A DNA stretch of 64,000 nt from Rotaria sp. Silwood1. Lineage: Eukaryota > Rotifera > Eurotatoria > Philodinida > Philodinidae. The notes under the pieces were generated by a model. The model saw only the letters and a list, made by a program, of their open reading frames with translations. It ran no database searches and had not been told where the DNA came from. A program made the translations under genes and the position numbers. Position 1 is the first letter of the stretch. The number at the start of each line of letters is the position of its first letter. Location: assembly GCA_905250075.1 (NCBI GenBank), contig CAJNOP010000385.1:132325-196324 (forward strand), in the 5' to 3' direction. Shown piece by piece: positions 45,976 through 55,473 of this stretch.

Positions 45976-46276
45976 TTAATTGATAAATTAACTGCAGACT
46001 TTAATGTCATCATTTTATATATTGGTTCGAATTGTAAATGAGTAAATCATTGAGATTTATAAAACAACAATATATTATCTACAAATTTCGAATCATTGTT
46101 CATCTTGAAATTTTTCAGTTTTTCTTAAACAATAAATTATTTAAAGACGTCTAACTTATTCTTCTAATTTTAATTCAAATACTGAATAAAATACTTTTGG
46201 TGAATGTGTATCACACTTTAAGAATTAAAATAAAAATTTAAAAATATTTATTAGTTAAATAAATAAATAGAAACTA

Positions 46277-46403
46277 CCCTAGGCGAACTTTTTTTTTCAT
46301 GCACTTGTTCTGTGCAGACTTCAAGTTTTGTCCATAGCGCATGACTTTCTTGATCAAGATTCTCAAGTATCTCCTGCGCAGACCAAAAGAAGTTCGTCTA
46401 GGG
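46277..46403. mobile_element. Small TA-flanked MITE (127 bp)
   Basis: The termini CCCTAGGCGAACTT and AAGTTCGTCTAGGG are complementary with one mismatch. The element is flanked by TA (46275-46276 and 46404-46405). It fits a Tc1/mariner-type miniature element. The open frame at 46274-46582 (-) runs through it and is not a gene. Confidence 0.65.
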
Positions 46404-46405
46404 TA

Positions 46406-46883
46406 ATTTCTTAATGGATACCTATATAATGATACTAATAATGGAATTACTGTTAAAGTTCTACTTGAACATGAAGATATTTGAATAAATAATTGTTTAC
46501 ATTTATCGAAACAAACAAATCCAAATTGACCATGTAAAAACCGCATTACTAATTGAAATGACTCACGAGGAAACATTCCCAACTGTCACATCGCTTTTGA
46601 GTCGAGCATAGAGGCATCATGCAGGCCCTAATGATCTATGAATCCTTTGAAAAAAGTTCGTGCCGCTAGCTTCTTCCTGCCGAGATATCGCATTTTTATT
46701 GTATGTTTAAGGAAAAAACCGTGGTCCCCCTCAGGAACACCAGGAAAAGTGAGTTTTGATTTTCCATCTGAAGCTTTGCAAGTAGACAGGCCTCAATGAG
46801 AATAGTTTATTGTGAAGGTTTCAGATCTTTTGGTTACTCCTAGTCTCAAATACGAACATCAGATCTGCTGGAATATATGAGCA
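46406..46883. other. Possible coding scrap and unassigned sequence
   Basis: GYLYNDTNNGITVKVLLEHE (about 46413-46472, +) reads as coding but meets a stop within a few codons and has no supporting context. The rest to 46883 is unassigned. Confidence 0.25.
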
Positions 46884-47033
46884 GGGTGGGTGTGGGTGTG
46901 GGTGTGGATGTGGGTGGGTGTGGGGTGGGGGTGNNNNNNNNNNNNNNNNNNNNNNNNNNNNNNNNNNNNNNNNNNNNNNNNNNNNNNNNNNNNNNNNNNN
47001 NNNNNNNNNNNNNNNNNNNNNNNNNNNNNNNNN
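46884..47033. repeat. Telomere-like G-rich array ending in an assembly gap
   Basis: GGGTGGGTGTGGGTGTGGGT then GTGGGTGGGTGTGGGGTGGG run straight into 100 N (46934-47033). The facing arm, if present, is inside the gap. Open frames over it are artefacts. Confidence 0.8.
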
Positions 47034-47380
47034 TAGAATAAAAACATAAGTTGTAATTCCGGAATTGGACGGAACTGGACGGAATTCCCACCGATTCCGG
47101 ATCGACTCAAATCCGGAATTCCTAAGCAGAATCGGATGGTTATTACATCGATAAAGATTGATAGAATGAAAACACAAGCTGTAATTACGGAATTAGATGG
47201 GACTGGACGGAATTCCTACCAATTCCTACCGATTCCGGTGGTGTGTAATAGGGGAGTTCTGGAATTAAACGGAATTCCTAGGAATTGTTGCGGACTCAGT
47301 TTGTATTCGGTTCCGAAATAGGGGGAAACGATTCCGGGGTCGGAACTGGTTCCGTATTGTTCAACATTGCGGAATAGGAT
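47034..47380. repeat. Tandem repeat with GGAATT/CCGATTCCGG units
   Basis: Two copies of a unit of about 127 bases start at 47034 and 47161 (TAGAATAAAAACATAAGTTG / TAGAATGAAAACACAAGCTG). Each contains GGACTGGACGGAATTCC-like blocks. Further degenerate GGAATT units follow to about 47380. Confidence 0.65.
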
Positions 47381-47394
47381 GACTGCTCAATTGA

Positions 47395-48211
47395 ATTGAA
47401 TCGAGTCGGGGAAAAATCTTTATCAAGGAATTGAATTGGATTCAGTTAGAAAATGATATTCGGAGATCACTGAATCGAATTGGGTTGAATTGAATATCTT
47501 TTCTGGAGATGAGTGAATTGAATTGAGTTGAGTTGAAAAAAACTTCTGGGATCACTGAATTGAATCGAGTAGAATTGAAGCATTTTTTCAAGATTTACGA
47601 ATTAAATTCAACTCAAAGATATTTCTGAAACTGTTGTTGTATGATCAATTTACGCATTATAACTAATGAAAGATCAAGGTATGACTATGATCTATTTTTG
47701 TAATTTTTCTTCTGAGCTTCTATTTCAACATAGCTGCATTATACTAGCATTTCGATGTATATTTTTTGATGCGCTTGCGTAAACTTATCACTATTTTCTT
47801 TTCTTTTTTGATGATTACGTATAATTTAAGCACCTAAACTCTCAACGTATCGATATGTTTTTCTATTCTTTCAAGTGACAGATACAATGTCCATTTGTCC
47901 TTGTCTTATAGGGCAATATCATGCAAATCATTTGTTTGTTGAGTGGTATTTTATCTATTGGAAGTACATACCTCTTATACTGTATTCATCTTTCGTTCAT
48001 TATTGTTTGATTCAATTATGACCTTCTCTTGTAGTCTCCTAATATTGTTGAATAAATACTCCAAATCGTTCTACAGTAGATAACTCTAGTTAAAGTCAGA
48101 CGTGAAGCAAACGAAATACTGAATTGAGTTCAATTCAATTCAATTCTATTCAATTCAGTAATAGAATTGAATTGAATTGACCACCATTTTGAGTTGAGTT
48201 GCCCAGCTCTG
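47395..48211. repeat. GAATT pentamer arrays ending in a hAT-like terminus
   Basis: TTGAATTGAATCGAG-type pentamers occupy 47395-47605 and 48120-48195, with AT-rich sequence between. The right end is GAGTTGCCCAGCTCTG (48196-48211), the complement of CAGAGCTGGGCAACTC, which matches the terminus at 421. The two pentamer families (GGAGC and GAATT) thus sit just inside the same kind of terminus. Confidence 0.5.
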
Positions 48212-48219
48212 CTATGATT

Positions 48220-48978
48220 TTGTCGTAAGCTAAAAGACATGGAAACTTAATTTCTTCAGAAGTGAATGGTCATTTCTAGACCAATAAAACAAAAAGAAAG
48301 TTATCAAAATCCATTGAATACAATTCGACTTATTGGAATCTTTCTTTTCGAAACCCAACGGTACAATTGACGTGCTCTTCACTCATGTATTCAATCCAAC
48401 AACTGAGGCTAACATCTGAGAACCTTCCCTTCTAAGATTCTAATGCAATGATTTGAAGCTTTTGTAGAACTTTCTCTAACTATCCACTTCAGAACTACGA
48501 TTTCTAAATAACATATAAAATTCAATTGTAGAAAGTATCACATTCCAAAGATGTACTTGAATCTTCTCAGGATTTTTTTAGTTTAAGATTTTCACATAGT
48601 TCATTATTTTATTCCATAAGACTCTGAATTTTCGCAATTTTGAATAACATCTCCAGATCTCCATATTTTTCTATCGACGGCTTGCATGGAATTAGTAATG
48701 TTTTTTCTCGAAAAAACCTCCTTACAGCAATCTCATGGTGTAGTTTTTCGGGTCAAAAAGATCTTGGCAAAAACTAAAAGTGACATAGATGTAAGAATCG
48801 TTACGAAATCCTTTTTTTCATAGGAAACTAGGAAAAGACTTCTGAATTTTTCTCTCCGAAAAGAATATTCTCGAAAGCTTTACTTAATTCTCTTCCAAGA
48901 AGACGTATGTCTCCTTTATAGCTCTTTCCCATGTGAGAGAGGGGGAATCTCTTCGACAATGACGATTCCTTTTCTTTT
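48220..48978. other. Intergenic; one transposon-like terminus
   Basis: GAACCTTCCCTTCTAAGATT at 48420-48439 resembles the right end of the foldback at 24840. No gene was recognised. An acceptor-like ATATTCCAG at 49001-49009 suggests that the NHL gene may have an upstream exon in this stretch. Confidence 0.3.
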
Positions 48979-49905
48979 TTGTTCATTGTATTGATTCCTA
49001 ATATTCCAGCCAATGCCCGATGGAATCAGAGTGGAGTGACCGTTGCTGGAGGTCATGGACTCGGCAATGCCACCAATCAACTCAACGGGCCTCGAGGTCT
49101 CTTCGTTGATGATGATCAAACGCTGGTCATCGCTGACTTCTACAATGATCGTATCATCCAATGGAAGATGGGTGATATGAATGGACAAGTAGTAGCTGGT
49201 GGCAATGACCCAGGAAATCGATTGGATCAATTGGATTGGCCAAGCGATGTGTTGGTCGACAAAGAGACGGGTAGTCTCATTATTTGTGATTTGTTGAATC
49301 GACGAGTCGTACGATGGTCTCGTCGTAGTGGTACAACTCAAGGAGAAATCCTCCTCGACAACATCGTTTGTTGGGGATTGGCCATGGATGATCAGAGATA
49401 TCTATACATCTCTGACTACTTTAAATCTGAAGTAAGACGATATCAAATAGGAGACAAGAATGGAACTATCGTGGCTGGTGGTAATGGTCAAGGTGATGGT
49501 CTCAATCAACTCAATAAGGCGAGATATATCTTTGTCGATCAACAGCAGACTGTCTACGTGTCAGAGCACGGAAATCATCGTGTAATGAAATGGAATAAAG
49601 ATGCAAAAGAAGGAATTGTTGTCGCTGGAAGTCAAGGACAAGGAAATGCTCTGACACAATTGTCGTTTCCTAACGGACTGTTCGTCGATACATTGGGTAC
49701 CATCTATGTGGCAGACTCGGGGAATTTTCGAGTGATGCGCTGGCCTAAAGAAGCGAAACAGGGCGCTGTTATTGTAGGTGGAAATGGTTACGGAGCAGGA
49801 GCAAATCAGTTCTACGAACTTCAGGATTTGTCCTTCGATCGTCATGGCAATCTCTACGTTGTCGATCATGGGAATAATCGTGTTCAACGATTTTCAATCG
49901 AATAG
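48979..49905 (+). CDS. NHL-repeat beta-propeller protein (about 300 aa), 5' end uncertain
   Basis: Six NHL-type blades cover the protein. Each has a GLFVDDDQTLVIADFYNDRI-like core (residues about 36-63, 87-113, 127-156, 178-205, 231-256, 281-308), preceded by VAGGxGxGNxxNQL spacers, so it should fold as a six-bladed propeller for protein or ligand binding. No catalytic residues, membrane helix or RING/B-box domain are seen. The only in-frame start upstream is a TTG at 48979, and no ATG exists in frame, so either an upstream exon joins at the ATATTCCAG acceptor (49001-49009) or the 5' end has been lost. The sequence is visibly richer in G and C than its neighbours. AATAAA lies at 49948-49953. 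Homologous bdelloid proteins are often secreted; no signal can be confirmed here. Confidence 0.75.
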   Translation: MFIVLIPNIPANARWNQSGVTVAGGHGLGNATNQLNGPRGLFVDDDQTLVIADFYNDRIIQWKMGDMNGQVVAGGNDPGNRLDQLDWPSDVLVDKETGSLIICDLLNRRVVRWSRRSGTTQGEILLDNIVCWGLAMDDQRYLYISDYFKSEVRRYQIGDKNGTIVAGGNGQGDGLNQLNKARYIFVDQQQTVYVSEHGNHRVMKWNKDAKEGIVVAGSQGQGNALTQLSFPNGLFVDTLGTIYVADSGNFRVMRWPKEAKQGAVIVGGNGYGAGANQFYELQDLSFDRHGNLYVVDHGNNRVQRFSIE

Positions 49906-49989
49906 ACTCATTACGATGGATTATTTTGTTTTCTTTCCTTTCTCTCAAATAAATCGCTTTGAATTGATGAAATGAATATCTATTCTATT

Positions 49990-50258
49990 CACATGCGCGC
50001 GACCAGGAATCATCCTGGTGGAGCCATGGCGAGCGTAATGCTCATGCACGCACAGGACAGACTCTTATCATTCATACCCTCCCCGCGAGAGATATGTCAA
50101 TGAGTCTGATTAAGCCTGGTCGTGTGCCACGGACAACAAGATTGTTCCTGGTCGGGTTTTTAGGACCTACCCGGAAGATCTGATAGATAGCAGGAGACTA
50201 ACCTCACTGGACACAACTCATCCTCCCTCCACTAACACTCACTATTCTAAGACTCACT
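49990..50258. other. G/C-rich segment between NHL gene and membrane-tail gene
   Basis: This segment is compositionally unlike the surrounding DNA. It contains small hairpins (CCAGGAATCATCCTGG; TTAGGACCTA) and repeated CCTGGTCG. It is not an rRNA or a recognisable tRNA. It may be a transposon end, a SINE-like element or a CpG-rich control region. Confidence 0.35.
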
Positions 50259-50785
50259 CTAACCTCTCTCAATCTCAACTCAAAGAAAAAAGAAAAAAAA
50301 TTGTTACACTCACGTACTTTGGTGTTGAACAATCACGTTGTTGTTGATGACCGGACGCGATGATAGACTAAAAGGAAAACAAAAAAAATTATTTTATCAT
50401 ATATGTACAGAAAAGAAAAAAATAACTTACTCTACTGTAATCGCTTCCATTGATTTTCCATTACCTGAAATAAAAAAAAACAATACATAAAAAGATCAAA
50501 GGAGGCCTTACCAAACCATCCTTATGATCGTTACATAAAAAAAAAGAAAAAAAATAATAAAAACTGATACCTACATTTTTTTTTCTTGTATTGCTTGGTG
50601 TTGATTTGTTTAATTTTGTATCGTCGAAACCAAACTAAAATATAAAAAGAAACGATTATTATTTGATTCAATAAATTTAATGATATTACATAGAAAATCA
50701 TTCATTTTTATACCCCTAAAAATCGTTTTTTTTCTTGAGGGAGAAAATATTCATTGTTTTTCCTTCGTCGAAAAATAATTAGAAG
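50259..50785 (-). pseudogene. C-terminal tail of a membrane-protein-like gene, 5' part missing
   Basis: Several short exons join in frame on the minus strand: about 50785-50714 (IIFRRRKNNEYFLPQEKKRF then LG), 50634-50571 (FGFDDTKLNKSTPSNTRKKN then V), 50464-50431 (GNGKSMEAITV), 50367-50318 (DLSSRPVINNNVIVQHQ) and possibly 50278-50259 (IEIERG, stop). Introns are GT-AG; the last would be only 39 nt and is doubtful. A hydrophobic end followed by RRRK is typical of a transmembrane juxtamembrane boundary, with the rest a disordered cytoplasmic tail. The upstream exons are absent: a 90-bp hairpin (50794-50880) and then a telomere-like island (50914) take their place. No family assigned. It could still be a live 3' end if exons lie further away. 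Confidence 0.45.
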
Positions 50786-50793
50786 TCAATTTT

Positions 50794-50880
50794 AATTAAG
50801 CTTCAATCGAAACACACACATACATTGAGATATATTCAATCACAAATATCTCAATGTATGTGTATGGATAAAGCTTAATT
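50794..50880. repeat. Perfect-type hairpin of about 90 bp
   Basis: AATTAAGCTTCAATCG...ACATACATTGAGATAT on the left pairs with ATATCTCAATGTATGT...AAAGCTTAATT on the right, with a loop of about 12 bases. It lies between the truncated membrane-tail gene and the next island. Confidence 0.65.
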
Positions 50881-50913
50881 GACGTACACATTAATTATGC
50901 CATGTTATCATTG

Positions 50914-51060
50914 AGGGTGTGGGTGTGGGGTGTGAGTGTGGGTGTGGTGTGAGTGTGGGTGTGGTGTGAGTGTGGGTGTGGTGTGAGTGTAGTGTGGGTT
51001 ACTGAACAAAACAATCACATCCACATGCACCCACCCACCCCCACCCCCACACCCACACCC
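50914..51060. repeat. Telomere-like island with GTGTGGTGTGAGTGTGG sub-repeats
   Basis: The left arm of about 85 bases has three near-identical GTGTGGTGTGAGTGTGG units. The linker is TACTGAACAAAACAATCAC. The right arm of about 45 bases includes CCCACCCCCACCCCCACACC. Head-to-head polarity. Confidence 0.85.
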
Positions 51061-51224
51061 TCAATCCTGATAATGCACTACTGTATTGCTGTTGGAATAT
51101 ACCTCATTTTGTGGTTCCAAAGGATTCTTAAAGATTTCCAAAGACTTTAGGTGCCCAAATCTGCTTTTTCCTTCTTGGTCTCCATCGACCTTTGAAGCTG
51201 AGTTATTGCTGTTTTACTGAATTT

Positions 51225-51455
51225 TTGTCCATAGATAAATTCAATGACTCATAGAATATACTGAAAGTTTCAGGCAAAAAGAGTGTTTCTTTGTCGAGAT
51301 ATTGAATTTCTAAAAAATGGTTGTCTGCTACAGATATGCCGTACAAATTAAGTTTACTTGAAAATTTAATATTTCAACAAAGGAACATTTTTTTCGTCTG
51401 AAACTTTCAGCATATTCTACTAGTTCTTTGACCTATTTATTCGCAAAATTTCAAA
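51225..51455. repeat. Foldback repeat
   Basis: TAGAATATACTGAAAGTTTC (51253-51272) and GAAACTTTCAGCATATTCTA (51400-51419) are complementary with one mismatch. The match extends on both sides to arms of about 90 bases. MITE-like; termini not defined. Confidence 0.55.
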
Positions 51456-51790
51456 CGGAAATACCGTTATTTCCGTTTTCTAGTAGGTACCTAAGATTGG
51501 GTCAAAAATTTAATACAACGGTCATAATCCGACTCAAAAGGATCGTGGAGATGAACTCTTTTAGTCTTTTCTAGTCTTACCAAAGCTTTCTTCTATTAGC
51601 TCAAATGGCGAGCATCAGTTCGAATAGTTTCCTGGTAAACACATAGAAAGATATCATTTGAAATTCTTCGTTAAGAATAATGATTAAATAGAATCAAACA
51701 AGAAACTTATTTTCTTATAATTCTTAAATAAGAAGACTACATTTATTATTATTTATGAAAACAATTTTGGTTTTTAATAACAAGAAACAA

Positions 51791-51845
51791 AGGGTGTAGG
51801 TGTGGGTGTCATAGCTAAGAGAAGACCAACACTCACACCCGTACC
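51791..51845. repeat. Telomere-like island
   Basis: GGGTGTAGGTGTGGGTGTC on the left and ACACTCACACCCGTACC on the right, with linker ATAGCTAAGAGAAGACCA. The left flank GAAACAAA is shared with the island at 6969. Confidence 0.7.
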
Positions 51846-51897
51846 TCTCTTGAACTAAATTCATATAAATAGTTTCAGAATGTGCGGAAGTGCAACC

Positions 51898-51941
51898 TGT
51901 GGGTAGGATAGACGGTTCGTTCTCACCAATACCCACATCCT
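51898..51941. repeat. Decayed telomere-like island
   Basis: GTGGGTAGGATAG on the left, CACCAATACCCACATCC on the right. Usual polarity, heavily mutated. Confidence 0.4.
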
Positions 51942-52004
51942 AAATGATAAATGTGCTACTTGTATCATACGAATCCTTTATTTTCAGGTACTCAGTTGAT
52001 GCTA

Positions 52005-52791
52005 GGACAATTCGTTGCAATGAAATAAGCCAATCAAAATTAGCATCTATTTTTCAACAATGAAATAACTTATTCAATTAAGTTTGACACATGTAATTCA
52101 ATGACCATAAAAATTATTAGAAATATTACTAATGGCTAAATTTGAGTTTTTGATCTCGAACAGTACAATAGCCTTCTTGTGCCGATAAAAAGTTAGTTTA
52201 TTCGAGCTATACAAATGATGAATGTTTTCCTATACCAGCGGAAGTAGTAATGCACACTTTTTTCATTTATGCTGCAGCTCAAGATTTCTGACAATGCGAA
52301 AATACCTTGAAAAGACTAACAAAATTTAACTTTCACTGAAGAAGAGCAGCATTGACATCATTAAAAAAAACTTGTAATGAATTTCTATTTTTAAATCTTC
52401 GTGTTTGGCGTACAAATTCTGTTATGTTAGGGAGCATCACCTGTTATTTTGTATATTTAAAACGAAACTAGTCGGATTGAGTCGTTGATTTATACAATAT
52501 CAGGAATAGTTTTGATGATACCTCGTAATCGAAGGTTTTTTTTACATCCTATTGACATTAATTATGGAATAGGAAACGAATCCGATTTTTTGTCTTACCA
52601 GAATCGTTTATGTGGACATCCCGAAAACAAAAATCGAAGTTTAGTCATTAGTAATATTTCGAATAATTTTTATGGTCATTGAATTACATGTGTCAAACTT
52701 AATTGAATAAGTTGTTTCATTGTTGAAAAATAGATACTAATTTTGATTGGCTTATTTCATTGCAACGAATTTTTCATGCTACGAATTGTCC
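52005..52791. mobile_element. Foldback element (about 790 bp)
   Basis: The termini are GGACAATTCG and CGAATTGTCC. Arms of about 150 bases are highly similar, for example ATTCAATTAAGTTTGACACA on the left and its complement on the right, with a 16-base insertion in the right arm. The core of about 450 bases has no recognisable gene. Target duplication not identified. Confidence 0.65.
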
Positions 52792-53148
52792 GGTCACCAC
52801 TCAGTTTGCTATCATCAATTGGGTGTTTTCTAGTCACGTTCATCCGTAGAATTCATCATCTTTGGATTTTACCAATTATTCAAGTTAGTGTATTTACATA
52901 TTTGTTTCTGTATTCTATACATATATATTTACTTAGCTTATTAATATGGGTATATTTTTGCTTGTGTCTGTCGCACGGCTTATATACCGAATATATAGTT
53001 AGTTTTCGGTTTAGTCATATTTGAAGATTTAATTGGTGGTGGAGCTTATGTCAATACATTTTACAAGATATCGATTGAAGTATAATTGAAGTCTAAACAA
53101 GATTTAATTTTAGTAGAGTTGTTCCTGTTCTTGTATTTTTGTTTTAGA

Positions 53149-53262
53149 TTCCTGAACCTGATCGTGAATTTTCAATGGGTGGCGCATCTATTGATGATTC
53201 ATTTGGAATTACATTTGCAGGTCTATCAGCAATTCCACTTCATAGTGCAATATGTCGATAAA
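53149..53262 (+). pseudogene. Orphan exon-like fragment
   Basis: After an acceptor-like TTTTGTTTTAG, the frame IPEPDREFSMGGASIDDSFG then ITFAGLSAIPLHSAICR runs to a TAA. It reads as coding, but the family is unknown. It could be a scrap of the SDR gene's surroundings or an unrelated gene. Confidence 0.25.
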
Positions 53263-53537
53263 TGTCATGACAAGGTTCTTTTATTTTTTTCGTACTTAAA
53301 TTTCTTTATGAAAATTTGTGTGTCAATCATTTCTTTTTTTTATTAAAGTTAATACATTGCTATTTTTTGTTGATAATTTTTCTACATGACTGAAAATGAT
53401 TTTTGAAATAAAACTGTATGTGCAACAGATGTTTGACGAGATCTGTTATTTAAAAACTAATTTATTTTAATATATTGAAAGAAAATAATTATTAAACTAT
53501 TGATAAATCATTTACTTTACGACTTGCTTCAATTTAG

Positions 53538-54494
53538 TGCTAAAGTGATTGCTGTTAGTAAATCTGATGAAAATTTGAAAACAACTTGTTGCACAAGTAA
53601 TAAAAACTAGATTTTAATTCAGTTTTTTTGTTTAATGTCACTTTTTTTGTTTTAATTAGAATAACAATATTAGTTCAGTATGTGTTGATTTAAGTGATTG
53701 AAAAGCAACGAAAGAAGCCATTAAACCATATCTTCTAATTAAATTATTAGTAAATAATGCTGTCATTTGTATTTTTGATCCATTTCTAGAAGTCAAATCA
53801 GAAGATTTCAATAGTGTATGTACACAAAAATAAAAATTCATAGTTTTTTTTAGTTATATTTCAAAGATTATTTAAAGTCAATGTTCGATCGATTATTTGT
53901 ACTAATCAAAGATCTCATGTTTATGACAGATATTCGCTAAGTTTATCTTTTTCAATTATTCCATCGACTGAAGCGATGATCATACGAAATAAAATAATTT
54001 TGTGTGTTTGCTTACACGTGTATAGTTCTGTGTTCATATGTATTCATGTAATTTCAGGATAACTATTAGCGTTGATGACTTCTTGGTGCAGTACTATCAT
54101 CTTATCAGATGTTTTTCATGTTTGCTTCTTGACTAATCAGGTTTTTCCAGCCAGAAAATTCAGGATGGGGTTGGGTGCATCTCGATGTGGGTGTTATTGA
54201 TTGAATAGGTGAAAAGATGAACCATACAGCCATCAATACCAGTATGCATATCAAGATCCACACCCACACTTACACACCTTCTTTTAAGATTGGAGTTTAT
54301 AGTAGTATCGCAAAGACAAACGTTACTTGTTCATGAAATATTTATTTAACTATAATACTTTAATAGGAAATTGCACGTGATTTAATTGAACGTAAATTAC
54401 CTGGCTCCGTTGTGAACGTATCAGGTAAGGCATCAGTAGCAGCATGAAAAGATCATAGTGTTTATTGTTTAGCAACAGCAGCAGTTGATGGTTT
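53538..54494 (+). pseudogene. L-xylulose-reductase-type SDR (DCXR-like), truncated and stopped
   Basis: Exon-like pieces follow the order of a classical short-chain dehydrogenase. 53538-53597 reads AKVIAVSKSDENLKTTC. 53660-53815 reads ISSVCVDLSD, stop in place of Trp, KATKEAIKPYLL, LVNNAVICIFDPFLEV. About 53867-53910 reads LFKVNVRSIICTNQ. 54367-54494 reads EIARDLIERKLPGSVVNVS, a stop, then KDHSVYCLATAAVDGL. Family marks are the NNA(A) motif and Tyr of the active site, but the YxxxK lysine is gone. The N-terminal dinucleotide-binding exon is not found. Reading ends at about 54494, exactly where GGATGTGGATGTGG telomere-like sequence begins, and another island (54163-54279) sits in the intron between the last two pieces. 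In animals DCXR reduces L-xylulose with NADPH. This copy is dead. Confidence 0.75.
54163..54279. repeat. Telomere-like island inside an intron of the SDR remnant
   Basis: GGGTTGGGTGCATCTCGATG then TGGGTG on the left; CCACACCCACACTTACACAC on the right after a linker of about 70 bases. Decayed, but with the usual polarity. Confidence 0.6.
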
Positions 54495-54531
54495 GGATGT
54501 GGATGTGGACATGAATGCGAGTGCGTTACAC
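54490..54531 (+). repeat. One-sided G-rich array truncating the SDR remnant
   Basis: GGTTTGGATGTGGATGTGGA then CATGAATGCGAGTGCG follows the last readable codons of the SDR pseudogene. No C-rich arm is found nearby. Confidence 0.5.
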
Positions 54532-54978
54532 GTTTTTATACCAAACCTCCATTGAACTGAGTCCTTTTTGGTTACACATAAGTGCAAATGAAAATATACG
54601 TACAGAGGGAGATAGAAAACTCCACGGGCTTTCAAAATATGTAATTAGTTGTAAAAGAATATATTTTTATAGTAACGATTTAACTGAACTACGGACTGCA
54701 ACTATTTTTTCCTGGGATATATAGAAAATCGATTAGAACTAATACATAAGTCAGATATAGGACGAGCTCTTTTCTATCATGATGTATTTTTCTGGGATGG
54801 TTTCAAGAAAACTTAAAGAGATAACCTTGGACATTTGTTGCGGATGAAATGATTGGAAAAATTGAAGGAGAGAGACAAGAGGCTCCTCTGCTTGAATGAA
54901 TTGAATTCTATCAATTCAGAATTAAAGTAAATGAACAAATATATAACATAAAATGAAAAAAATAAAAAGCAGCTTAAG

Positions 54979-55473
54979 TTTTTAATGTAATGTAACACGT
55001 GATATTTCGGTTTCTATTCACAGATGCCATCATCAGACGAAAAAACCACCAACACGAAACTATACATATATCTATATCATAACTATACCGAACTAATATA
55101 ATATATGTCGAAGAAATGTATCAGCACATTTTAAAAATAAGTTAAATCATTGATTATATTCAAAAATATAAAAACCAAATAAATTAACTTGAATAAGAAA
55201 TGTCCATTTGATTGCTGTATATGTATCATATTAAGAATAAAAGTATATGGACGCTTCTTATTCAAGTTTATTTATTTGGTTTTATATTTTTCGATACAAT
55301 CAATGAGTTAACTTATTTTGTTAAATGTGCTGATACATTTCTTCTACATGTACTATATTAGTTTGTTATAGTTCTGATATAGATATATGTATAGTTCGAA
55401 GTTGGTGATTCTCATCTGATGATGGTATCTGCGAATAGGTACCGAAATATCACGTGTTACATTACATTAAAAA
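54979..55473. mobile_element. Near-perfect foldback element (495 bp)
   Basis: The termini TTTTTAATGTAATGTAACAC and GTGTTACATTACATTAAAAA are exact complements. The arms of about 230 bases remain similar to the centre (TGATATTTCGG / CCGAAATATCA; GTATCAGCACATTT / AAATGTGCTGATAC). Possible target duplication CTTAAG (54973-54978) / CTTACG (55474-55479). It contains no gene; MITE-like. Confidence 0.75.

Noticed and set aside
46274..46582. 102-codon minus-strand frame with basic C-terminus
   Set aside because: A third of it is the TA-flanked MITE, so the frame is accidental.
46821..47177. Three overlapping minus-strand frames across the 100-N gap
   Set aside because: Most of each frame is N or repeat translation; no real coding sequence supports them.
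49561..49887. Minus-strand frame inside the NHL gene
   Set aside because: Antisense shadow of a strongly supported coding region.
49990..50258. tRNA or other structured RNA in the G/C-rich segment
   Set aside because: Small hairpins exist, but no cloverleaf, no A/B box pair and no terminator-like T run could be assembled.
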